From the NCBI GenBank assembly GCA_041394245.1, contig JAWKIR010000002.1, positions 1,922,001 through 1,986,000 on the forward strand: DNA of 64,000 bases, given 5' to 3'. Positions within the stretch are counted from its first letter, which is position 1; the number at the start of each line of letters is the position of its first letter. The notes below the pieces were generated by a model. That model was not told the origin of the DNA and made no database searches. It worked only from the letters and a program-made list of their open reading frames with translations. The position numbers and the translations under genes are program-made. Source of the DNA: Acidimicrobiales bacterium (GTDB lineage: Bacteria > Actinomycetota > Acidimicrobiia > Acidimicrobiales > Aldehydirespiratoraceae). Of the stretch, positions 47,151 through 55,662 are shown in pieces.

Positions 47151-48901
47151 GGCGCCTCCCCGATCAGGCCCGACGCGAGCGCGGATTCGATGGCGGAGGC
47201 CGCCGTGTGGCCGAGCCCGCAGATCGACGCGTCGACCATCACGCGGGCCATGTCGTCGATCAACCTTCGTCGGTCGTCGCTCAGCGATCCGGTGCGGGTG
47301 AGATGGACCATCGTCTCGTGCTGGCGGACGGTCCCGACCCGGCAGGGGACGCACTGGCCACAGCTCTCGTTGCGGAAGAACTCGGCGATCCGCGTGCACA
47401 CCGCGGTCATGTCGATCTCGTCGGTGAAGGCCATCACGACCCCCGAACCGAGTGTGGTGCCCCGGGCTCGGGTGTCCTCGAGCGTGAGGGGCATGTCGAG
47501 GGCGTCGGGCCCGACGAACGAACCGGCCGCTCCACCCATGAGCACGGCCGCGAGCGTGCCGCTCCCGGTGAGGCCGCCGGCGAGGTCCAACACCTCGCCG
47601 AGCGTGGTGCCGAAGTCGACCTCGTAGACGCCCGGCTTCCCGACCCGCCCCGACAGGCAGAGGAGCTTGGTGCCGGGGGAACCATCGGTGCCGACGGACC
47701 GGTACGCCTCGGCACCGTGGCGCACGACCTCGAGCGCGTTGAGCAGGGTCTCGGGATTGTTGACCGCAGTCGGTTCCCGGAAGAGGCCGTGGGTGGTCGG
47801 GAACGGCGGTTTGCTGCGGGGTTCGCCGCGGAAGCCCTCGATCGATGCGAACAGCGCCGTCTCCTCCCCGCAGATGTAGGCGCCGGCGCCGCGGCGGATC
47901 TCGATGTCGAAGCGATGACCGGATCCGGCCGCGTCGGCGCCGAGCAGGCCGGCCGCTCGCGCCTGGTCGACCGCGTCCTGGAGCCGCGCCGTGGCACGTG
48001 GGTACTCGCCGCGGATGTAGAGCCAGCCGTGCTCGGCCCCCGTCGCGAAGCCGGCGAGGGTGAGCGCCTCGACCACGGCGAACGGATCGTTCTCCATGAC
48101 GACCCGGTCCTTGAACGTGCCCGGCTCGCTCTCGTCGCAGTTGGCGACGACATGCTTCGGACGACCCTGCTCCGCCGCGACCGCCTTCCACTTCACGCCC
48201 GTCGGGAACGCGGCGCCGCCCCGCCCCGACAAGCCGGACTCGGCGACGGCATCGCACACGGCGGCCGGGCCGAGCTCGATCGCGTGGGCCAGCGCGTCGT
48301 AGCCGCCGTGGCTCCGGTAGGAATCGAGCGAGGTGGGGTCGACGATGCCGACGTTGGCCAGCAGGCGCAGGGATGGGTCGCCCTGCTGCGGGATCCGCAC
48401 GTCGACGGCGATCTCGTCGGCCGGGACGTGATCCGGGGCACCGACGCCCTGCACGAACCGGGCCGGCGCCCGCTCGCACTGCCCGAGACACGGCGACCGG
48501 TGCACGTGGGCGCCGGCCGCCTCGAGGTCGGCGATCAGCTCCTCGCTGCCGGCGATCTGACACGCCGCATCGACACAGACATGGGTCACCGGGCCGTCGT
48601 GATCGGGCTCGTCGACACGGAACATCTCGTAGAAGGTCGCGACGCCGTAGGCCTCCGCCGGCGGGACCTGCAGCACCTCGCACACGTGGTTGAGCCCTCC
48701 CGGGCTGATCCACCCCTTGGCGTGTTGGAGTGCGTGCAGGGCGGGCAGCAGGAGGTGGCGCCGCTCGCGACGCCGCGTCGCGCCGCCGATGACCAGCCGT
48801 TCGGTTTCGTGCACCACCGCCGGATCGTCGCCGATCGCGGCCCGCACGGCATCGATCTCGAGGTCGTCGGCGAGGTCGGGGCCGATGTAGAGGTCAGCCA
48901 T
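47147..48901 (-). CDS. NAD-linked formate dehydrogenase diaphorase (NuoE-NuoF fusion)
   Basis: A 584-residue fusion of FdsG- and FdsB-like subunits. Residues 1-160 are a NuoE thioredoxin-like [2Fe-2S] domain with Cys109, Cys114, Cys138 and Cys142. Residues about 195-580 are NuoF: NAD/FMN-binding GLSGRGGAAFPTGVKW (224-239), GAGAYICGEETALFASIEG, and the [4Fe-4S] motif ESCGQCVPCRVGT with a later ICGLGH. It passes electrons from formate to NAD+. The ATG at 48901 overlaps the end of the catalytic subunit gene by 8 bp, and its stop overlaps the next GTG. Confidence 0.9.
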   Translation of the reverse strand: MADLYIGPDLADDLEIDAVRAAIGDDPAVVHETERLVIGGATRRRERRHLLLPALHALQHAKGWISPGGLNHVCEVLQVPPAEAYGVATFYEMFRVDEPDHDGPVTHVCVDAACQIAGSEELIADLEAAGAHVHRSPCLGQCERAPARFVQGVGAPDHVPADEIAVDVRIPQQGDPSLRLLANVGIVDPTSLDSYRSHGGYDALAHAIELGPAAVCDAVAESGLSGRGGAAFPTGVKWKAVAAEQGRPKHVVANCDESEPGTFKDRVVMENDPFAVVEALTLAGFATGAEHGWLYIRGEYPRATARLQDAVDQARAAGLLGADAAGSGHRFDIEIRRGAGAYICGEETALFASIEGFRGEPRSKPPFPTTHGLFREPTAVNNPETLLNALEVVRHGAEAYRSVGTDGSPGTKLLCLSGRVGKPGVYEVDFGTTLGEVLDLAGGLTGSGTLAAVLMGGAAGSFVGPDALDMPLTLEDTRARGTTLGSGVVMAFTDEIDMTAVCTRIAEFFRNESCGQCVPCRVGTVRQHETMVHLTRTGSLSDDRRRLIDDMARVMVDASICGLGHTAASAIESALASGLIGEAP

Positions 48902-50852
48902 CGGCGACCAACCGCTCGACGCGGATCGACGCGGCCTTGAACTCGGCCGTTCCCGAACGTGGGTCCCACTCGTCGTTGGTGAGGGTGTTGATGTCGACCA
49001 GCTCGGGGAAGTGGAACGTCGTGAACGTGAGGCCCTCGGGCAGGTCGATCTGCACCCGCACGTGCATCTCGACCGAACCGCGCGGCGAGGAGACGAGGAC
49101 CCGCTCGCCGTCGGCGATGCCGAGCCGTTCGGCGTCGGCGGGGTTGACGTCGACCTCGTCGCCGTGGCGGATCGGCGACGGGAAGGCACCGGACTGCACC
49201 CCGGTGTTGTAGCTGTCGAGCGCCCGCCCGGTCGTGAGCCGCAGCGGGAAGGCCTCGCTGAGCTGTTCCTTCGGTCCTTCGAAGTTCGTGAGGCTGAACG
49301 GTGCCGGTTCACGACCTCCCAGGTCGTCCTCCCAGAGCCAGCCGTGCAGGAAGGGCGACCCCGGATGGTCGAGGTCGGGGCACGGCCACTGCAGACCACC
49401 CTCGACCTCCAGGCGCTCGTAACTCATCCCGGCGTGCAGCGGCGACAACGACCGCAGCTCGTCCCACAGATGCTCGGGAGTGGGCGTGCTCCAGTCGACA
49501 CCCAGTCGGGTCGCGAGCTCCCCCAGGATCTCGTGGTCGTGGCGGCACTCGCCCGGCGGTGGCACCGCGGCCCGGACCCGTTGGACACGTCGCTCCGACG
49601 AGGTGACCGTGCCGTCGCACTCGGCCCAACCGACGGTCGCCGGGAGGACGACGTCGGCCAGCTCGGCGGTGCGGGTCATGAAGATGTCCTGCACGACGAG
49701 GATGTCGAGGCCCCGCAACAGGGCTCGGGCGTGGTCGACGTCGGCCTCGCTGTCGGCCGGGTTCTCCCCGATGACATAGACACCCTTGAGGCGGCCTTCC
49801 TCCATGGCCTCGAACATGAGCGTCAGGTGCAGACCCGGCTCGGACGGGAGCGCCATTCCGTAGACGGCCTCGAACTTCGCGTGAGCATCCGGGTCGCCGA
49901 TGTCCTGGAAGCCGGGGAACTTGTCGGGGAGGGCGCCCATGTCGCCGCCGCCCTGCACGTTGTTCTGCCCGCGCAGCGGGACGAGGCCCGAACCCCACCG
50001 GCCGATGTGGCCCGTGAGGAGGGCGAGGTTGCACAGCGACAGCACGTTCTCCACCGCGTTGTGGTGTTCGGTGATCCCGAGGGTCCAGAGGATCTGCGCC
50101 TTCTCCGCGGTGGCGTAGGCGTGGGCCATCTCGCGGATCGCATGCGCGGGCACGCCGGTGAGGCGCTCGGCTTCGTCGAGTGTGTAGGGGTCGACGTGGG
50201 CCCGGTACGCCTCGAACCCCGACGTCGAGTGGGCGATGAACTCCTCGTCGTGGAGGTCGGCGGCGATGATCTCGCGCCCGACCGCGTTGGCGAGGGCGAT
50301 GTCGCTGCCGACATCGATGCCGAGCCACACGTCGGCGAACTTCGACGAACTGCTGCGACGAGGGTCGACCGCGTACATGCGGGCGCCGTTGTCGAGACCC
50401 TTCAGCAGGTGATGGAAGAAGATCGGGTGGGCGTCACGGGCGTTGGACCCCCAGAGCAGGACGACGTCGACCTCCTCGATCTCCTCGTAGGAACAGGTGC
50501 CACCACCCGCCCCGAACACCGTCGCCAGACCGACGACGGAGGGGGCGTGTCAAGTCCGGTTGCAGGAGTCGATGTTGTTCGACCCCATCGCGGTGCGGAT
50601 GAACTTCTGGGCCGCGTAGTTCATCTCGTTGGTCGACTTCGAACAGCTGAACATGCCGAACGCGCCGGGGCCGTGGTCGTCGCGGATCCGGGCGAACCCG
50701 TCGGCCACACGGGTCAAGGCTTCGTCCCATGTCGCCGCACGCAGGACCCCGTCGTCGCGGACCATCGGCACAGTGAGTCGCTCGAGTGGCGCCGCGTAGG
50801 TCTTGCCCCTGCGTCGTCGCTTCGGCACCGTCCCCTGACCGCGGTTCTCCAT
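48894..50852 (-). CDS. Selenocysteine-containing formate dehydrogenase catalytic subunit
   Basis: A 652-residue Mo/W bis-MGD subunit, interrupted once by in-frame TGA at codon 101. Before it: ATWDEALTRVADGFARI ... FSCSKSTNEMNYAAQKFIRT then NNIDSCNRT; after it: HAPSVVGLATVFGAGGGT. The U-H pair is the known active-site Sec-His of FDHs, so the TGA encodes selenocysteine. A SECIS hairpin follows at 50519-50539. The C-terminal half has the molybdopterin dinucleotide-binding fold (RLTTGRALDSYNTG, DGERVLVSSPRGSVEMHV). The N-terminal Fe4S4 domain is on the separate subunit at 46290. ATG 50852 is 6 nt from a TACGTT -10 box. Formate is oxidised to CO2; electrons go to the NuoEF subunit. Confidence 0.88.
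50519..50539 (-). other. Bacterial SECIS hairpin for selenocysteine insertion
   Basis: Downstream of the TGA, positions 50539-50532 pair with 50526-50519: an 8-bp stem (one G-U pair) with the loop GGUCU at 50531-50527. There are 10 nt between the TGA and the stem and 18 nt between the TGA and the loop. Loop sequence and spacing are the same as in E. coli fdhF, where SelB binds. This is not expected by chance. Confidence 0.85.
50550..50552 (-). other. In-frame TGA read as selenocysteine
   Basis: The codon TGA (minus strand) sits between the Thr of NNIDSCNRT and the His of HAPSV, the catalytic position of formate dehydrogenases. Reading frame and homology continue on both sides with no shift, and the next stop is at 48894, so it is neither a sequencing frameshift nor a pseudogene. 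Confidence 0.9.
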
Positions 50853-50858
50853 GACGGG

Positions 50859-50864
50859 AACGTA
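50859..50864 (-). promoter_or_regulatory. -10 box of the formate dehydrogenase operon
   Basis: TACGTT on the minus strand, 6 nt before ATG 50852. This places the probable transcript start on the start codon and selects ATG 50852 over the in-frame ATG at 50870. No IclR-type palindrome is nearby. Confidence 0.55.
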
Positions 50865-50937
50865 CCCCATCACCGTCGCTCGGATTCGCAGGCCCCCGGC
50901 TCCGGGAAAGCGGCACGGGGCGCACCGGGCGAGGTTG

Positions 50938-50943
50938 TACCGT
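50938..50943 (+). promoter_or_regulatory. -10 box of proS
   Basis: TACCGT lies 7 nt before ATG 50951. An in-frame GTG at 50942 falls inside this box and cannot be a start on a transcript made from it, so ATG 50951 is preferred. The message would be leaderless. Confidence 0.55.
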
Positions 50944-50950
50944 GCAGCCC

Positions 50951-52657
50951 ATGCGCTGGTCGAACCTCTTCATCCCCACGTTGCGCGATGCCCCGGCCGA
51001 TGCCGAGGCCGCCAGCCACAAGCTGCTCGTGCGCGGCGGCTTCATCCGCCAGCTCCACGCCGGCCACTACTCGATGCTGCCGCTGGGCCTGAAGGTCCAC
51101 GAGAAGGTGGCCGCGATCGTGCGCGAGGAGATCAACGCGATCGGGGGACAGGAGTTCCTCCTGCCCGCCATGCATCCCGCCTCGATCTGGAAGAAGTCGG
51201 GTCGCTGGGAGGTCATGGGCGACGAGATGTTCAAACTCGTGGATCGCAAGGGCGCCGACAACGCGCTCGGCATGACCCACGAGGAGATCTTCACCGACCT
51301 CGCCCTCGAGATCACCTCCTACAAGGCGCTGCCCCAGATCTGGTACCAGATCCAGTGGAAGTTCCGCGACGAGCCCCGACCCAAGAGCGGACTGCTGCGG
51401 GTGCGCGAGTTCGCGATGAAGGACTCCTACTCGTTCGACCTCGACGAGGCCGGCCTCGATACCGCCTATCAGCGTCACCACGACGCCTATGTGCGGATCT
51501 TCGAACGGCTCTCGCTGCCGGCCATGCCCGTCGAGGCGTCGTCCGGCTCGATGGGCGGCTCGGGTTCGACGGAGTTCATGGTCCCCTCCCCGGCCGGCGA
51601 GGACGACGTCGTCCGCTGTCCGGCGTGCGACTACGCGGCCAACGTCGAGCGGGCCACCTCCGCCATCGCCCCGGTGACCGACCGCGAGATCACCGCCCTC
51701 ACCCGTTTCTCCACCCCGGGAGTTCGCACCATCAAGGCGCTGGAGGAGATCGACGACGGCGCGCCGGCCGACCATCAGATCAAGACGATGGTGATGATGC
51801 TCGACGGTGAGATCACCCTCGCCCTCGTTCGCGGCGACCACCAGCTCAACCTCCAGAAGCTGCAGGACCACACGGGCGCGATCGACATCCGCCCCGCGAC
51901 GCCCGAGGAGACCATCGAACACCTGGGCGCGAGTCCGGGCTCGCTGGGGGCGGTCCACGTCGAGGGGATCCGGATCATCGCCGACCCCGTACTGCAGGGG
52001 CGCGCCGGCCTGACCACCGGCGCCAACGAGGACGACTGGCACTGGACCGGTGTCGATGTCGCCCGCGACATCAACGTCGAGTCGTTCGCCGACCTGCGTG
52101 AGGTCACCGCCGGGGAACCCTGTAGCAAGTGCGGGACCCCACTCGAGATCGTCCGGTGCATCGAGGCCGGCCACATCTTCAAGTTGGGGACCAAGTACTC
52201 CGACGCGCTCGGCGCCCACGTGCTCGACCCCGACGGAAACCAGATTCCCCTGGTGATGGGAAGCTATGGCATCGGCATCGGTCGCAACATGGCGGCCGCG
52301 GCCGAGACCCACCACGACGACAACGGCCTGATCTGGCCCGTGTCGATCGCCCCCTACGAGGCGGTGGTCACCATCGTGAGCATGAAGGACGACGCCTCGG
52401 TTGCCGCGGGGGAACGGCTCTACGCCGAACTCGCGTCGCGGGGCGTCGACGTGATCCTCGACGACCGCGACGCCCGAGCGGGCGTGAAGTTCGCCGACGC
52501 GGAACTGATCGGGATCCCCTATCGGGTCACGATCGGCCCGAAGGCGCTGGCCGAGGGCGAGGTCGAGTTCACACCGCGGGCGTCGGGCGAGACGACCCGA
52601 GTCGGCATCGACGCCATCGTCGACCAGCTCACCACCACCATCACCGCCGCCCGCTGA
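50951..52657 (+). CDS. proS: Prolyl-tRNA synthetase (bacterial type)
   Basis: A 568-residue class II synthetase of the bacterial ProRS type. Motif 1 region is RGGFIRQLHAGHYSMLPLG, motif 2 is FRDEPRPKSGLLRVREFAMKDSYSF, and motif 3 is MGSYGIGIGR. Between motifs 2 and 3 lies the YbaK-like editing insertion (about residues 225-380) that clears mischarged Ala-tRNA(Pro). The anticodon-binding domain closes the protein (GVDVILDDRDARAGVKFADAELIG). A tandem palindromic repeat lies just behind the stop. Confidence 0.97.
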   Translation: MRWSNLFIPTLRDAPADAEAASHKLLVRGGFIRQLHAGHYSMLPLGLKVHEKVAAIVREEINAIGGQEFLLPAMHPASIWKKSGRWEVMGDEMFKLVDRKGADNALGMTHEEIFTDLALEITSYKALPQIWYQIQWKFRDEPRPKSGLLRVREFAMKDSYSFDLDEAGLDTAYQRHHDAYVRIFERLSLPAMPVEASSGSMGGSGSTEFMVPSPAGEDDVVRCPACDYAANVERATSAIAPVTDREITALTRFSTPGVRTIKALEEIDDGAPADHQIKTMVMMLDGEITLALVRGDHQLNLQKLQDHTGAIDIRPATPEETIEHLGASPGSLGAVHVEGIRIIADPVLQGRAGLTTGANEDDWHWTGVDVARDINVESFADLREVTAGEPCSKCGTPLEIVRCIEAGHIFKLGTKYSDALGAHVLDPDGNQIPLVMGSYGIGIGRNMAAAAETHHDDNGLIWPVSIAPYEAVVTIVSMKDDASVAAGERLYAELASRGVDVILDDRDARAGVKFADAELIGIPYRVTIGPKALAEGEVEFTPRASGETTRVGIDAIVDQLTTTITAAR

Positions 52658-52668
52658 CCTCCCCGCCA

Positions 52669-52712
52669 CAGCGGTGTCAGACACCCGCTACAGCGGTGTC
52701 AGACACCCGCTA
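52669..52712. repeat. Tandem 22-bp palindromic repeat (two copies)
   Basis: Two head-to-tail 22-bp units (52669-52690 and 52691-52712), each containing the palindrome GGTGTCAGACACC (52673-52685 and 52695-52707). Twenty bases of the unit recur in reverse orientation at 28735-28754 around the end of pabBC. It lies between proS and the IclR operator. It could be a small repeated extragenic palindrome family with a role in mRNA ends. Confidence 0.8.
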
Positions 52713-52722
52713 CAAGTCAGCT

Positions 52723-52743
52723 TCGTTCCGCATTGTGGAACGA
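52723..52743. promoter_or_regulatory. IclR operator in front of the iclR-type gene
   Basis: Palindrome TCGTTCC (52723-52729) and GGAACGA (52737-52743) around a 7-bp centre. Its 19-bp core CGTTCCGCATTGTGGAACG differs at one position from the core of the corrinoid operon palindrome at 16745-16763. It lies 27 bp from the IclR ATG, just upstream of the -10 box TACGGT (52759-52764), over the expected -35 region. Autoregulation is likely. Confidence 0.75.
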
Positions 52744-52770
52744 GGAAACGCCGGCGGTTACGGTGCGGCC

Positions 52771-53517
52771 ATGTCCGTCCAGTCGATCGAGCGCGCCTTC
52801 TCGCTGCTGCGAGCGCTCGCCCTCGGGCCGACCGGCGTCACCGATCTCGCCATCAAGGTGAAGCTGCCGAAGTCGACCGTGGCACGCCTGCTCGGTGCGC
52901 TCGAATCCGAGAACGTCGTCACCCAGGACCGGGCCGGCGGCGACTACCGCCTCGGGGAAGGGCTGATCGACATCGCCGGCGCAGCACGACCCGGCCGCGA
53001 TCTGGTGTCGACCGCTCGACCCCACCTCCTCGAACTGACCGAACGGGTGGGTGAGACATCGGGTGTCTCCATCGCCAACGGCCACACCATGTACTTCCTC
53101 GACCATGCGGAGGCCGAGAGCGAGATCCAGGTGCGCAGCTGGACCGGCGAATCGTGCCCGATCCACACCGTCCCGTCGGGACTGGCGGTGATGGCCCACT
53201 GGCCAGCGGAACGACTCGATGCCCTCCTGCGATCCGACCTCGTGCGGCCGACGTCACGAACCCTCACCGATCCCGACGCGATCCGCTCCCGACTCGAGCA
53301 GATCCGGAGCCTCGGCTACGCGTGGGGCCACGACGAGCTCGCCGAAGGGATCAACTCCGTCGCCGCACCGATCATCGCTCCCGATGGTTCGGTCGAGGCA
53401 GCGGTCCACATCCACGGTCCGGCCCACCGGCTCCCGGATCCCGAGGAGTCGCGCGATCTTGGCGTCCTGACGATCGAGACCGCCGCACGCATCGCCGAGC
53501 GCCTGCCGGCCGAGTGA
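52771..53517 (+). CDS. IclR family transcriptional regulator
   Basis: A 248-residue IclR protein. The N-terminal winged helix-turn-helix is QSIERAFSLLRAL followed by GVTDLAIKVKLPKSTVARLLGALE. The effector domain contains ETSGVSIANGHTMYFLD, IHTVPSGLAVMA, GYAWGHDELAEGINSVAAPI, and the final VEAAVHIHGPAHRL. ATG 52771 is 6 nt from a TACGGT -10 box (leaderless). Its own operator is shared with the corrinoid methyltransferase operon. The effector is probably an intermediate of methylated amine breakdown. Confidence 0.92.
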   Translation: MSVQSIERAFSLLRALALGPTGVTDLAIKVKLPKSTVARLLGALESENVVTQDRAGGDYRLGEGLIDIAGAARPGRDLVSTARPHLLELTERVGETSGVSIANGHTMYFLDHAEAESEIQVRSWTGESCPIHTVPSGLAVMAHWPAERLDALLRSDLVRPTSRTLTDPDAIRSRLEQIRSLGYAWGHDELAEGINSVAAPIIAPDGSVEAAVHIHGPAHRLPDPEESRDLGVLTIETAARIAERLPAE

Positions 53518-53528
53518 AGGAGACACCA

Positions 53529-54716
53529 TTGGCCTACATCGAAGGACGGACCGTTCACGACGCCGACGCGCACATCATGGAAACGCCGAACTGGCTGCGG
53601 AGCTACGCCGACCCCGCGATCCGCGACCGCATCGACGTGCCGGGTTATGCCAACGAGTTGAAGCAGACCGGCGACGAACCCGTCGATCTCGACGCGACGT
53701 TCGCCCGGCTGGCCGACCGCCATCGATCAGAGGAGTTCCTGACCGACGAGGCGGCACAGGTGATGGTGCGCAAGAACTTCGCGGCGACGGGCTCCTTTCT
53801 CGCCGAGGACCGTCCGCGGGTGCTCGACTTCATCGGTGTTCGATCGCAGTTGCTGTTCAACACGTTCCACAACGGCCGACTGTTCGCCTGGGAACGGACA
53901 CGGGATCTCGAGCTGATCGCAGGGGCGGCTCGCGCCCACAACCGCGGGATGCTCGAGTTCTGTTCCGTCGACGAGCGCCTGTTCGCCACTGCCTACGTGC
54001 CGCTCGTCGATTTCGATCTCGCCGCCGAGATCGCCGCGGAGGCGATCGACGCCGGTGCCGGCGCGTTGCTGGTCGGCTCCGACTGTCCACCCGAACACTC
54101 GCCCTCGCACCGCGAACTCGACCGGGTCTGGAGCCAGGCCGCCGAGGCACGTCTCCCGATCGTGTTCCACGTGGGCGGCACCGGCGACCTGCTCTCCCCC
54201 GCCTACTTCAACAACGGCCTCCCCATCCCGCCCGACTTCCACGGCGGCGACGAGAACTTCCGGTCGGTCGACTACATGGGTATCGCCCATCCCCCGATGC
54301 AGACGATCGCCGCGATGATCTTCGACGGCGTGTTCGAACGGTTCCCCGATCTCCGTCTCGGCGTGATCGAACAGGGCGCGGTCTGGCTGCCGAGCTTCTG
54401 CAAGCGGATGGAGTCCGCGTTCGACGCCTTCCACCGGCACGAGGAGCGGCTCCAGACCCTGTCGCTGCGGCCGACCGAGTACGTGCAGCGACAGATCCGG
54501 GCGACGCCGTACCCGACCGAGGACGTCGGCTGGATCACGGACAACCTCGGCCCCGGCGTGTGTCTGTTCTCGACCGACTACCCCCATGTCGAGGGCGGGC
54601 GCGACCCCTACGGCCGTTTCGAACGCAGCCTCGGCGACCGCAGCGACGCGATCCGCCAGGCCTTCTACTGCGACAACATGGTCGACCTCATGGGCCCACA
54701 GCTCGCCGCCGCCTGA
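53529..54716 (+). CDS. Amidohydrolase family 2 (TIM-barrel metal hydrolase)
   Basis: A 395-residue protein of the PF04909 family. The N-terminal metal site is VHDADAHIME (Asp-x-His), the middle contains IVFHVGGTGD, and the C-terminal catalytic Asp lies in LFSTDYPHVEGG. Such enzymes are decarboxylases or hydrolases of aromatic or carboxylic acids. The exact reaction is unknown. TTG 53529 is the start because an AAGGAG ribosome-binding site (53517-53522) lies 6 nt before it, overlapping the IclR stop; the two genes are co-transcribed. The last 29 bp overlap etfA. Confidence 0.82.
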   Translation: MAYIEGRTVHDADAHIMETPNWLRSYADPAIRDRIDVPGYANELKQTGDEPVDLDATFARLADRHRSEEFLTDEAAQVMVRKNFAATGSFLAEDRPRVLDFIGVRSQLLFNTFHNGRLFAWERTRDLELIAGAARAHNRGMLEFCSVDERLFATAYVPLVDFDLAAEIAAEAIDAGAGALLVGSDCPPEHSPSHRELDRVWSQAAEARLPIVFHVGGTGDLLSPAYFNNGLPIPPDFHGGDENFRSVDYMGIAHPPMQTIAAMIFDGVFERFPDLRLGVIEQGAVWLPSFCKRMESAFDAFHRHEERLQTLSLRPTEYVQRQIRATPYPTEDVGWITDNLGPGVCLFSTDYPHVEGGRDPYGRFERSLGDRSDAIRQAFYCDNMVDLMGPQLAAA

Positions 54717-55662
54717 TCTCCTCACTGATCGCAGGGATGACCTCGTGGAGGTCGCCGATCACGGCCCAGTCGGCCTTGGCCACCATGTTCGCGTCGCGGT
54801 CGATGTTGATCGCGAGGATGTGCTTGCTCGCCATCGCGCCGACCCAGTGCTGGATCGCACCCGAGATCCCGGACGCGATGTAGATCTCGGGGGCGATGCG
54901 GGTGCCGGTCTGCCCCACCTGGTCCGAGTGCGGGCGCCACCCGAGGTTGGTCACCGCACGGGAACAGCCGACGCGACCGCCGAGAAGCCCGGCAAGCTCC
55001 TCGAGCGTTTCGAACCCGACTTCGGACCCGACGCCGCGTCCGCCGCCGACGACCACCGGTGCGGTCGGCAGCGTGACACCGGCCTCCTGCACAACTCGGT
55101 CACTGACGATCGTCACCGCGTGACGGTCATCGAGATCCGCGTCGAACTCCTCGGTATCCGGGTCCGCTTCGTCACCCGGCACGGCGGCAACGACATGGAG
55201 TCCACAGGTGAGCAATGGCACCTCGGCGGTGAGCGTCGTGTCCTCGAGCAACGACCCGCCCCACTGCAGACGGGTCATCGTCCATGGCTCACCTGGGCTG
55301 ACATCAGTGCAGTTCGCGACGAAGGGCGCGTCGAGGCGGGCGGCCGCGTGGGCCATGACCTCGTTGCCCCGGTCGGACCCGCAGGCGAGCACGGCGTCGG
55401 GCGAGAGTGCGGCGACCATCTGGGCCACGACGGCGCCGAACGCGTCGGGCCCATAGTCGGACAGCACCTCGTGCACACAGGTGTGGACGACGCGCGCGCC
55501 GTACGCAGCGGCCGCCGCGACGAGATCGTCGTCGTCGGATCCGATGAGGGCAGCGACGAGTTCGGTGTCCATCTTCCCGGCAAGGGTGCGCCCGAAGGTC
55601 AACGCCTCGCGTGACGCCTCGACGAGGCGGCCGCGATCGTGTTCGAGGACGACCAGCAGCAT
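54688..55662 (-). CDS. etfA: Electron transfer flavoprotein alpha subunit
   Basis: A 324-residue ETF alpha. The C-terminal FAD domain has VVVGGGRGVGSEVGFETLEELAGLLGG, GCSRAVTN, GWRPHSDQVGQTGTRIAPEIYIASGISGAIQHWVGA and AINIDRDANMVAKADWAVIGDL, which bind FAD and are very conserved. It accepts electrons from the neighbouring DMGDH-type flavoprotein and passes them to ETF:quinone oxidoreductase. ATG overlaps the etfB stop by one base (TGATG). The gene converges on the amidohydrolase gene and overlaps it by 29 bp. Confidence 0.93.
   Translation of the reverse strand: MLLVVLEHDRGRLVEASREALTFGRTLAGKMDTELVAALIGSDDDDLVAAAAAYGARVVHTCVHEVLSDYGPDAFGAVVAQMVAALSPDAVLACGSDRGNEVMAHAAARLDAPFVANCTDVSPGEPWTMTRLQWGGSLLEDTTLTAEVPLLTCGLHVVAAVPGDEADPDTEEFDADLDDRHAVTIVSDRVVQEAGVTLPTAPVVVGGGRGVGSEVGFETLEELAGLLGGRVGCSRAVTNLGWRPHSDQVGQTGTRIAPEIYIASGISGAIQHWVGAMASKHILAINIDRDANMVAKADWAVIGDLHEVIPAISEEIRRRRAVGP

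Noticed and set aside
50550..50552. Premature stop splitting formate dehydrogenase into two genes or a pseudogene
   Set aside because: The frame is intact on both sides, the stop lies exactly at the catalytic Sec position, and a SECIS hairpin with correct spacing follows. Selenocysteine explains everything.
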